Positions 1-5,556 of a stretch of 26,601 bases of DNA are shown here, piece after piece (the first letter of the stretch is position 1; each line of letters opens with the position of its first letter). Source of the DNA: a virus; IMG/VR virus record IMGVR_UViG_3300020060_000024, positions 1-26,601 of that record. One strand, given 5' to 3'. The notes beneath the pieces were generated by a model, which was not told the DNA's origin, did no database searches, and saw only the letters and a list, made by a program, of their open reading frames with translations. The position numbers and the translations under genes are program-made.

Positions 1-53
1 TCCACCACATAAGTGATGTCGGTCGAGTAGTCAATGAATTCAAACCTGGCCAT
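1..53 (-). CDS. Partial leftward gene, N-terminus only
   Basis: Only the first 17 codons lie in the window; the deduced start is MARFEFIDYSTDITYVV. The ATG (53-51 on the minus strand) is preceded by AAAGGAG at 62-68 with an 8-nt spacer, and by a TTGACA promoter at 92-120. Promoter, Shine-Dalgarno site and start therefore agree. The function cannot be told from so few residues. As the first gene behind a strong promoter facing away from the late genes, it probably opens an early leftward transcription unit that continues beyond the window. Confidence 0.7.
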   Translation of the reverse strand, partial: MARFEFIDYSTDITYVV

Positions 54-91
54 GATGCTCACTCCTTTGGGTTGATTGCCTTACAACACAA

Positions 92-120
92 ACAATATTC
101 CCAATAGAAGTAATTGTCAA
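92..120 (-). promoter_or_regulatory. Sigma70-type promoter for the leftward gene at the left edge
   Basis: On the minus strand a perfect -35 TTGACA (120-115) is followed by a 17-nt spacer and TATTGT (97-92, 4 of 6 matches to TATAAT). The predicted start of transcription is near 85, giving a leader of about 30 nt with AAAGGAG at 62-68. Unlike the promoters at 402 and 23138, this one has a normal leader with a ribosome-binding site. Confidence 0.65.
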
Positions 121-145
121 TAACATGTTGTCCGAAATTTTGGCG

Positions 146-174
146 CCTATTCCACCTGTACTTCCCCTATTCCA
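146..174. repeat. Direct repeat CCTATTCCA x2, possible operator
   Basis: CCTATTCCA occurs at 146-154 and again at 166-174, 20 bp apart start to start, so both copies face nearly the same side of the helix. They lie 26-54 bp upstream of the -35 of the leftward promoter, in the 152-bp gap between the leftward edge gene and the ribbon-helix-helix gene. Position and spacing fit a binding site for a regulator, perhaps one of the two DNA-binding proteins next door. This is inference from position only. Confidence 0.35.
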
Positions 175-205
175 ATCTGAATTTACAAATATAGCTTAGT
201 ATACC

Positions 206-445
206 TCAGAATTGTCTCTCATGCCACCAACTAGGAAGACACCCCTCCCTAATTAACTGGTTCTCTAGACTCTCTTTAATCCATTGAGGAACAGTCAGGT
301 GTTTTAGTTTGGCAGCTTCCTCTACAGCCATTAAAACTCTGCCCTGTAGCTGCACTTCAATTTTTTCTAAGCCGGGAACTTTAGTGTACCTTCCTTTATC
401 CTTGACAATCATATCATCTAATGATTTACTGGTTTTATGAGACAT
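206..445 (-). CDS. Ribbon-helix-helix-like small DNA-binding protein
   Basis: A protein of about 79 residues from ATG 445-443. The middle holds a short beta strand (KIEVQLQGRVL) followed by two predicted helices (AVEEAAKLKHL, then TVPQWIKESLENQLI), the order seen in Arc/CopG-type ribbon-helix-helix repressors. A basic N-terminal arm precedes it and the tail ends PSWWHERQF. The start is uncertain: no candidate (TTG 484, ATG 460, ATG 445) has a convincing Shine-Dalgarno site. From ATG 445 the gene overlaps the start of the divergent helix-turn-helix gene by 9 nt, and the promoter of that gene lies inside this coding region. The pair therefore looks like a compact regulatory switch. The fold is inferred from pattern, not from a search. 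Confidence 0.55.
   Translation of the reverse strand: MSHKTSKSLDDMIVKDKGRYTKVPGLEKIEVQLQGRVLMAVEEAAKLKHLTVPQWIKESLENQLIREGCLPSWWHERQF
402..437 (+). promoter_or_regulatory. Leaderless promoter of the double-HTH regulator gene
   Basis: TTGACA at 402-407, a 17-nt spacer and TTTACT at 425-430 place the predicted transcription start at about 437, the A of the ATG. No Shine-Dalgarno site precedes this ATG, so the mRNA is probably leaderless. An inverted repeat AATCAT-N8-ATGATT (407-412, 421-426) covers the spacer and edges the -10, and may be an operator. The same hexamers and spacing recur before the WhiB gene at 23138-23166. Confidence 0.6.
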
Positions 446-934
446 CCTTGGGCCCTTCATCGTAGATCTGTTGGTCTTACACAAGAATCACTTGCTGACT
501 TTCTTGAAGTTAGTAGGCACATGGTGATTAGGCTAGAACAATCCCTATTCCCTGAACCACCACCTCAGTTACTTAAGGCTATTAGTTCTTTGCTAGAAGT
601 TAGTTCTTCAGATTTACTTAATGAATACCATTCATATGCTACTGAAACTAGATATTCTTTTAGAGATGAACACAGAGATTTCTTTTCAGTTTTGGTTAAT
701 TATCGCGTAGACTCGTTAGACATGGCACCCCTAGTTTACTATAGAGAGGCTGAAGGCTTAACGAGGATGGGGTTGTGTAAGGGGTTATGCTTACATCAGG
801 ATTCAGTTAGGGATTATGAATTGAATCTGCAGCGTTCTTTACCTGCTCAATTAATAGAAGCTGCTGACTTATTAGATTGGAATTATTCTGTTATTGAGGA
901 GCTAACTCAAAAGTGGAGGATTAGATGGCATTAG
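437..934 (+). CDS. Xre-type regulator with two helix-turn-helix segments
   Basis: A 165-residue protein. Residues 5-62 match the Xre/Cro pattern: GLTQESLADFLEVSR at 13-27, then a recognition helix and IRLEQ. Residues 98-160 repeat the architecture in a diverged form (REAEGLTRMGLCKGLCL, QDSVRDYELN, then a LPAQLIEAADLL helix), so the protein seems to hold two HTH units in tandem. This could let a monomer bind two half-sites. The ATG at 437 sits at the predicted transcription start with no ribosome-binding site. The gene overlaps the next one by 10 nt and so may head the late operon. Its role as a repressor or activator of early/late control is inferred. Confidence 0.7.
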   Translation: MRHPWALHRRSVGLTQESLADFLEVSRHMVIRLEQSLFPEPPPQLLKAISSLLEVSSSDLLNEYHSYATETRYSFRDEHRDFFSVLVNYRVDSLDMAPLVYYREAEGLTRMGLCKGLCLHQDSVRDYELNLQRSLPAQLIEAADLLDWNYSVIEELTQKWRIRWH

Positions 935-1155
935 ATTCAAAGCATTTGGAGTTTACCTTTATTAGATTTAGTGATTCAGGTAAAACTAAAATTTGGGTAG
1001 TTGTGAACACTACGACTGTTGAAAGAATTGGGTTGGTGAAGTGGGCAGGAAATTTTAGAAAATACGCTTTCTTCCCTAATGAAGCAACGGCTTACGATAG
1101 TAATTGTTTACAGGACATTGCTGCTTTTCTTCAAGAGGTAACCTCATGCCATTAG
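925..1155 (+). CDS. Small phage protein of unknown function
   Basis: A 76-residue protein starting MALDSKHLEF; the ATG overlaps the preceding stop by 10 nt and is preceded by GGAGG at 915-919. The pattern is a beta-rich N-terminal half (FTFIRFSDSGKTKIWVV) followed by GLVKWAGNFRKYAFFP and a C-terminal helix with CLQDIAAFLQEV. Small proteins with this Trp-x-x-x-(W/F)-R-x-Y-x-F-F-P and C-L-x-D-I-A pattern are familiar in many phages, but I know of no assigned role. It lies between a regulator and the small terminase and is probably co-transcribed with both. Confidence 0.65.
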   Translation: MALDSKHLEFTFIRFSDSGKTKIWVVVNTTTVERIGLVKWAGNFRKYAFFPNEATAYDSNCLQDIAAFLQEVTSCH

Positions 1156-1910
1156 ATGAAACCGAACGCCGGATTGTCGCAGTGATAGAAGAGAATTGGA
1201 TGGGTTATGCTAGGTTAACTAGCCCTCGGACCATTGCTGAAAGTTTCTCAATATCAGAAATTGCTGCAAGTAAGCTACTACAGAGAGAGAATGTTAGGGA
1301 GGCCCTTAACTCGCGGGGAATACCGCAGATTGAGGGAGCAGGTTTATCGCCTGATCAAGTAACTGCAATTAACGTGGTGGTGAACCCAATTGACACTCGC
1401 AGTAGAACTAAAAAGCTACAGGAGATGTCAATTAGCCCTAGTAAATGGTCTGGGTGGTTAAAGCAGCCTAACTTTAAAGAATTCTTGGCCCAGCGGTCGA
1501 CGGACCTATTAAATGATGCTATTCCTGAAGCTCACATGGCTCTTGTAGACAACGTGATGAGAGGGGACTTTCAGAGCATTAAGTTCCTTTATGAAATGAC
1601 TGGACATTACGATTCCAATAAATCCGGAGTGGATATTCCTAGTTTCCTGAACAGGGTTTTTGACATCATCTCTGAGCACGTGAAGAACCCTCAGATTCTT
1701 TTGGCGATTGCTAATGAGTTACAGGGTCTTGCAGGGGGGACTAGTATTAGTCCTAAGCCTGAAGCTGCTACAAAAGAGCTAGTACAGGGGGAAGTAATTA
1801 TTCAAGAAGCATTTAAAGACCCAACCCCTGTAGCCCGCTCGGTTGTTAAAAGCACAGCTGTTAAAAGCACAGTTAGCCAAGATGTTGAGGACCTATTTAA
1901 GGGGATGTAG
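1146..1910 (+). CDS. Putative small terminase subunit (phBC6A51-like HTH protein)
   Basis: A 254-residue protein. The ATG at 1146 is chosen because GAGGT lies 4-8 nt upstream and the gene overlaps the previous stop by 10 nt; the frame is open further upstream only through the preceding gene. Residues 65-150 carry the pattern of phBC6A51-type helix-turn-helix proteins annotated as small terminases: LSPDQVTAINVVVNP, then D-R-S-R-x-KKLQEM, SPSKWSGWLKQPNFKEFL and HMALVDNVMRGDFQSIK followed by FLYEMTGHYD. In that family this region is the DNA-recognition part, while the C-terminal part oligomerises and meets the large subunit. The C-terminal 50 residues are Lys/Ala/Ser/Thr-rich with a short tandem repeat. 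The large terminase follows two genes later. Confidence 0.75.
   Translation: MPLDETERRIVAVIEENWMGYARLTSPRTIAESFSISEIAASKLLQRENVREALNSRGIPQIEGAGLSPDQVTAINVVVNPIDTRSRTKKLQEMSISPSKWSGWLKQPNFKEFLAQRSTDLLNDAIPEAHMALVDNVMRGDFQSIKFLYEMTGHYDSNKSGVDIPSFLNRVFDIISEHVKNPQILLAIANELQGLAGGTSISPKPEAATKELVQGEVIIQEAFKDPTPVARSVVKSTAVKSTVSQDVEDLFKGM
1844..1873 (+). repeat. 15-bp tandem duplication in the small terminase gene
   Basis: TGTTAAAAGCACAGC (1844-1858) is followed directly by TGTTAAAAGCACAGT (1859-1873), 14 of 15 identical. It is in frame and encodes a doubled V-K-S-T-A/V unit in the disordered C-terminal tail, so it looks like a slippage duplication that keeps the reading frame. Confidence 0.8.
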
Positions 1911-2474
1911 ATGACTAACACTCTCACTCAACGTTTGAATTTGATTAAGCCAACACCAGGAACTCAAGACCCGGTAGAAGTAGCTGAGCTTAACACTAAT
2001 GCTGATTTAATTGATGAGTGGTTGGTTCCTGCTTGTAAGCTACGGTCCATTGCAAACCAGACCTACACTACTGGTGTAACTGCGAATGTGCTATTTGATA
2101 CTATTGCATTTGATACCTGGAATGGTCAAGCTGAAGGTGCTATGGCTGACCACTTAAATGAGAGAATTATTATTAGAATTGCTGGACTTTATTTAGTTAC
2201 AGCAGCTGTTGTGTTTGCTGCTAATGCTACTGGTTCTAGAGTTCTTAATTTATTGCTTAATGGTGGAACTCAGAAAAGAGATGCTGAGTTGGGACATGCA
2301 GGAGCTAATAATGTTCTGGCTTGCTCTACTTTAATTCCTCTTGATCCTGGTGATTTTATTAATGCTACAGCTTCTCAGGCTTCTGGTGGTAACTTAGATA
2401 TTTTAGCTACAGGTGGTTCTGGTGATCCTGATGGTGTTTTGCTTTCTGCTGTTTGGTTAGGAAAGAAGCCATGA
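1911..2474 (+). CDS. C1q-like beta-sandwich structural or appendage protein
   Basis: A 187-residue protein. The ATG directly follows the previous stop and has AAGGGG 6 nt upstream. Residues 1-38 (LTQRLNLIKPTPG, then VAELNTNADLIDEWL) resemble the N-terminal segment of many phage fibre or decoration proteins. Residues 46-184 fit a C1q/TNF-type jelly roll: a FDTIAFDT strand, then IIIRIAGLYLVTAAVVF, LNLLLNGGT and a final GVLLSAVWLGKKP strand. Such domains form trimers and often bind surface polymers. Codon use is strongly biased to T-ending codons, as in highly expressed structural genes. The likely role is a fibre, spike or decoration, inferred from fold pattern. Its place between the terminase genes is unusual. 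Confidence 0.6.
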   Translation: MTNTLTQRLNLIKPTPGTQDPVEVAELNTNADLIDEWLVPACKLRSIANQTYTTGVTANVLFDTIAFDTWNGQAEGAMADHLNERIIIRIAGLYLVTAAVVFAANATGSRVLNLLLNGGTQKRDAELGHAGANNVLACSTLIPLDPGDFINATASQASGGNLDILATGGSGDPDGVLLSAVWLGKKP

Positions 2475-2800
2475 CAATTAATGATCCTAGAGATAGTCCT
2501 AAATTTAGAGTTGGACTTGAAAATTATAAAGGTGAATTTGAAAAGAAGGGGGATGTTGCAGCTGCTGAGGTAAATGAATTACATAAGAAGAGTGATTTAG
2601 ATAGCTCAGCTGAGGCTCAACATCATTCTTTAGGAACTAAGAGAGATCAAGCTACTTCTGGAACTCATAAGCATGATGGTAAAGACTCAGTCAAGATTAT
2701 GACTGGTATGACTATTACAGGAGCTAAAGCTGGTAATGCTGCTTTAGCTAGTGTTATTGCTCAGCTAGTTAAGCTTGGCGCGATTGATAATAGTACATAA
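2471..2800 (+). CDS. Small His-rich structural protein, likely fibre or decoration
   Basis: A 109-residue protein. The ATG at 2471 overlaps the previous stop (ATGA) and has AGGAAAG upstream. The centre reads AEAQHHSLGTKRDQAT then GTHKHDGKDS. This H-H-S-L-G/Q-A-x-x-G-x-H-x-H-D-G arrangement is common in phage tail-fibre and neck-fibre proteins and may bind a metal or form a trimeric knot, as histidines do in several phage fibres. The C-terminus is a hydrophobic Ala-rich helix (NAALASVIAQLVKLGAI) suited to oligomerisation. It is translationally coupled to the C1q-like gene, so the two may act in the same appendage. The role is inferred. Confidence 0.55.
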   Translation: MTINDPRDSPKFRVGLENYKGEFEKKGDVAAAEVNELHKKSDLDSSAEAQHHSLGTKRDQATSGTHKHDGKDSVKIMTGMTITGAKAGNAALASVIAQLVKLGAIDNST

Positions 2801-4338
2801 TGGCTAGAACTAAGCATTCTGAAACTTTCTCGCTACAGGATATGGTTAGAAGTCTTAGTGAGAGAGTTAAAAATCAGGCAGTACGTCCGGATATTAAAGG
2901 CTATGTTCCTCATGATAAGCAGATTATTTTTCATGCGGCATCAGGCCGCCACAGACTCTATATTGGTGGTAACCGTTCTGGTAAGACTACAGGGGGGATT
3001 GCTGAGGATATATGGTGGCTTACTGGTAAACATCCCTATAGAAAGACTCCTGAAGGTGGAATTAGAGGAAGAATTGTAGGGGTTGACTTTTTAAATGGAA
3101 TTGAGAAGATTCTTAAGCCAGAATTAATGCGTTGGTGCCCTGTATCTGAACTTAGAGATAATAACTGGACTGATTCTTATGATACTCAGGAGCGCACACT
3201 ACATTTTGCTAATGGATCATTTGTTGAGTTTATGTCTTACGACCAACAACTCAACAAATTTGCAGGCACTTCGCGCCATTTTATTCATTTTGACGAAGAA
3301 CCTCCCCAGGATATATATACTGAGTGTCTCGTTCGTTTACTCGATACTAAAGGTTCTTGGTGGATGACTCTTACCCCTGTAGAGGGTATGGAGTGGATGT
3401 ATGATGATATTTATATTAAGGGTAAGACAGATGAATCTGCTAATATCTCAGTAATTGAAGTAGAAACTTATGAGAATCCTTATCTAGATCAAGATGAAAT
3501 TGATACTTTATTAGCGGCGATTGGTGCAGATGATCAAGATGCCCGTATTAAGGGTAAATTTATTCGTCGTGGTGGTCTAGTTTATAAGAAATTTAATAAA
3601 ATGATTCATGTTATTAAGCCATTATTAGAAATTCCATCTGGTTGGGAAATTTATGCTTCAATGGACCACGGCTTTAACAATCCTACTTCTTGGCACTGGC
3701 ATGGAGTGGATAGTGATGGGAACGTGGTTACTTTTGCTGAGCATTATGCATCCGAAATGGTCGTTAAAGATCATGCATCGGCAGTTAAAGCTATTGATGC
3801 TAGTAATGGTCGGACTGCAGGTATGTATATTGGTGATCCTGCTATTACTCAGCACAATGGGGTAACTGGTTCCACAGTTCAATCTGAGTATGCTATTAAT
3901 GGAATCTATATTACTGGTGCTAATAATGAAGTTCTAAATGGAATTAACAAAGTCAATACTTATCTTCAGCATAAGATGCCTGAACATCCTCCTCGTTGGC
4001 ATATCACTAATAACTGTACAGAACTAATTCGAGAAATTCAGCGCTACAGGTGGAAAACCTGGGCTAATAAACAAATGGCCAATCAAAATAATAAATATGA
4101 TGTGGCTCATAAAAAAGATGACCATGCAATGGATGATGTTAGATATTTCTTTACTATTATGCCTGACCTCACCCCACTTAAAATTGAGGATACTAAGAAC
4201 CCTATGCCTGTATTAGGACCCAATGGTATTATGCCTGCAGAAGATAAAACTGATCCTTGGGTTTTAATGGGTAGCAATAGAATTCAGCAGGAATGGTCTA
4301 CTGAATCAGTTGATGAATATATGGGTGGGGAATGGTAG
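2800..4338 (+). CDS. terL: Terminase large subunit (packaging ATPase-nuclease)
   Basis: A 512-residue protein and the best-defined gene here. It drives DNA into the prohead and cuts the concatemer. Walker A is GGNRSGKT (56-63), Walker B FIHFDEE (161-167, catalytic Glu after the Asp), and the coupling motif follows at MTLTPVEGMEW (189-199). The nuclease domain, RNase H-like, begins at SMDHGFNNP (D289), with further acidic residues at GDPA (D346) and HAMDDVRYF (442-450). Length and order match full-size TerL proteins. The ATG overlaps the preceding TAA (TAATG), so translation is probably coupled. Confidence 0.95.
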   Translation: MARTKHSETFSLQDMVRSLSERVKNQAVRPDIKGYVPHDKQIIFHAASGRHRLYIGGNRSGKTTGGIAEDIWWLTGKHPYRKTPEGGIRGRIVGVDFLNGIEKILKPELMRWCPVSELRDNNWTDSYDTQERTLHFANGSFVEFMSYDQQLNKFAGTSRHFIHFDEEPPQDIYTECLVRLLDTKGSWWMTLTPVEGMEWMYDDIYIKGKTDESANISVIEVETYENPYLDQDEIDTLLAAIGADDQDARIKGKFIRRGGLVYKKFNKMIHVIKPLLEIPSGWEIYASMDHGFNNPTSWHWHGVDSDGNVVTFAEHYASEMVVKDHASAVKAIDASNGRTAGMYIGDPAITQHNGVTGSTVQSEYAINGIYITGANNEVLNGINKVNTYLQHKMPEHPPRWHITNNCTELIREIQRYRWKTWANKQMANQNNKYDVAHKKDDHAMDDVRYFFTIMPDLTPLKIEDTKNPMPVLGPNGIMPAEDKTDPWVLMGSNRIQQEWSTESVDEYMGGEW

Positions 4339-4365
4339 TTGACGTCCCCTGTAGCCTTGTATTAG

Positions 4366-4383
4366 TACAGACCTCCGAAAGGA
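4366..4383 (+). promoter_or_regulatory. Leader element TACAG..CCTC.GAAAGGA, copy 1
   Basis: The 52-nt gap between the large terminase and the acidic gene holds TACAGACCTCCGAAAGGA, which ends in the Shine-Dalgarno site GAAAGGA 7 nt before ATG 4391. A close copy, TACAGCCTCGAAAGGA, stands before the scaffold gene at 7688-7703. CTGTA (4349-4353) can pair with TACAG (4366-4370) as a weak stem. The shared element may control translation or mRNA stability. No clear promoter was found here. Confidence 0.4.
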
Positions 4384-4390
4384 TTTTGTA

Positions 4391-4876
4391 ATGACTGGCA
4401 AAAAGGTTGAGGAAAAGAAGGACGACACTAAGTTAGAGCTTTTTGACGCCAATCAGGGTCTTATGAAGCGTAGTGGTGGTCCTTACTTGGATGAGTTAGA
4501 AGCTTTAAAGGCTGAGGAAAGGCGTGCTGTAGTTGAAGATCGTGATCCTGATTTAGATAATCCTGGTCCTTATGCAGGTACTCAGTTAGTCCCGAAGCAG
4601 TACCTTACGGAAAAGGATATTGATCACTCTCATGCTGCTTTGGGTGGTTATGTCGAATTAGAGCACGATCCAGTTATGGTAGTGGATATTCCTGAGGAAA
4701 AGAACGAAGCTGATCCTACTCAGGTTGATTACGATAATGACAGTCAAAAGGTTGCCGCTATGGTTGCAGCAGCTTCTGTTCAGGAATCAAAAGAAAAGCT
4801 TGGTGTTAGTGAGAAGAAGGCTGATGTTAGTGGTCCTTCTACTGCTAGCCCTTCTGGATCTAGTACCAATGGTTGA
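4391..4876 (+). CDS. Acidic protein of unknown function, head-gene cluster
   Basis: A 161-residue, strongly charged protein. The N-terminal 20 residues are Lys/Glu/Asp-rich. A middle part (residues 23-90) looks conserved and structured: GLMKRSGGPYLDELEALKAE, then DPDLDNPGPYAGTQLVPKQY and LTEKDIDHSHAALGG. The last 40 residues are low-complexity Ala/Ser/Lys/Gly and probably disordered. The ATG is preceded by GAAAGGA. I do not recognise the family. Its place between terminase and portal suggests a head-assembly or DNA-packaging accessory, but nothing in the sequence shows a catalytic site. Confidence 0.6.
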   Translation: MTGKKVEEKKDDTKLELFDANQGLMKRSGGPYLDELEALKAEERRAVVEDRDPDLDNPGPYAGTQLVPKQYLTEKDIDHSHAALGGYVELEHDPVMVVDIPEEKNEADPTQVDYDNDSQKVAAMVAAASVQESKEKLGVSEKKADVSGPSTASPSGSSTNG

Positions 4877-5387
4877 TACTTTCCTCAGGGAAAGTTCAAA
4901 GTTTCGGATTTTAAATGCTCCAATTGAAGCTCCAGGTACTTGTGCTAGTTGTGGTGCTAGTAGTGCAGATGATCGCGATTATATTGATCTCGGTATCGAT
5001 CTGGAATTCTTTGGAACAATTTACTTCTGTACTTTCTGCTACACTGAGGGTGCTAACGCTTTAGGTTTTGTAAATCCTGATCAGGCTCGTGAATTAGAAG
5101 ATAAACTTACAGCAGCTGAAAATCATATTATTGAGTTCAGAACTAAGGAGAGAGCTTTAGATGACACCATTAATCTCTTACGCAATTCTGGGCTTCTTAA
5201 CCTTAATGATGATCCTACTACTCGTATCATTGAAGATTTTAATCGGGCTAGCGACAAAGCCACTTCTGGAAACAATTCAGGCTCAGAACAAATTGATCAG
5301 CACTCAGAACAATCTTCTTCAAAGCAAAGACCCAATGACATTCCAACAGTTAGAAGTGATGACCCCCTCGATTCCCTCCAATTATGA
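4869..5387 (+). CDS. Zinc-finger protein, C-terminus overprinted by the next gene
   Basis: A 172-residue protein from ATG 4869, overlapping the previous gene by 8 nt. Cys pairs CASC (25-28) and CTFC (54-57), 25 residues apart, form a likely zinc ribbon or knuckle. Residues 70-107 are a predicted coiled coil (ARELEDKLTAAENHIIEF and onward). From about residue 98 the DNA is also read by the gene starting at 5161, and in this stretch the protein turns into a Ser/Asn/Asp/Gln-rich, apparently disordered tail. The frame is open upstream of 4869, but that part is in the frame shadow of the acidic gene and has an unlikely composition. The function is unknown; Cys-pair proteins beside portal genes occur in other actinophages. 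Confidence 0.65.
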   Translation: MVDTFLRESSKFRILNAPIEAPGTCASCGASSADDRDYIDLGIDLEFFGTIYFCTFCYTEGANALGFVNPDQARELEDKLTAAENHIIEFRTKERALDDTINLLRNSGLLNLNDDPTTRIIEDFNRASDKATSGNNSGSEQIDQHSEQSSSKQRPNDIPTVRSDDPLDSLQL

Positions 5388-5556
5388 ACGAGTAGGGATG
5401 TCGGATTGGGAAGAAGCTCAGAGATATGCTGAGCAATTTGGAGATACCCAGGGGTTAGGAGACGCTATTTATGACGATGAACATGGTGCCGCCGCCCTCG
5501 GGGAGCTTGGAGTTACCGGGCCAGAATCCCTTAATAGTAGGGCAGGCAGTAACTAA
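5161..5556 (+). CDS. Single-pass membrane protein with coiled coil, overlapping two genes
   Basis: A 131-residue protein in a different frame from both neighbours. AAGGAG at 5145-5150 stands 10 nt before the ATG. Residues 5-31 form one strong membrane helix (ISYAILGFLTLMMILLLVSL and onward). Residues 33-55 are a polar heptad-like stretch (LETIQAQNKLISTQNNLL). A well-formed acidic region follows (MSDWEEAQRYAEQFGD). It overlaps the zinc-finger gene by 227 nt and the portal gene by 86 nt. Nucleotides 5388-5470 are coding only in this frame, which is the main reason to accept it. The role is unknown; a membrane protein inside a head-gene cluster could be an early lysis or exclusion factor, or an inner-membrane docking protein. 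Confidence 0.65.
   Translation: MTPLISYAILGFLTLMMILLLVSLKILIGLATKPLLETIQAQNKLISTQNNLLQSKDPMTFQQLEVMTPSIPSNYERVGMSDWEEAQRYAEQFGDTQGLGDAIYDDEHGAAALGELGVTGPESLNSRAGSN

Noticed and set aside
124-198. 24-codon rightward frame starting MLSEILAPIPP
   Set aside because: Too short, no Shine-Dalgarno site, and it lies over the direct repeats and upstream control region of the leftward promoter.
1104-1145. Longer start for the small terminase (MFTGHCC...)
   Set aside because: It lies inside the preceding gene. ATG 1146 has GAGGT upstream and gives a sensible N-terminus.
2858-3882. Short frames on both strands within the large terminase gene
   Set aside because: All are in shadow of a gene with every terminase motif in order; no independent signals were seen.
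4339-4390. TTGACG as a -35 before the acidic gene
   Set aside because: No acceptable -10 lies 16-18 nt downstream. Similar isolated TTGAC sequences at 7646 and 14216 also lack a -10.
4725-4868. N-terminal hydrophobic extension of the zinc-finger frame
   Set aside because: It lies wholly within the acidic gene in another frame, has shadow-like composition (runs of Leu and Val), and ATG 4869 makes a normal 8-nt overlap.
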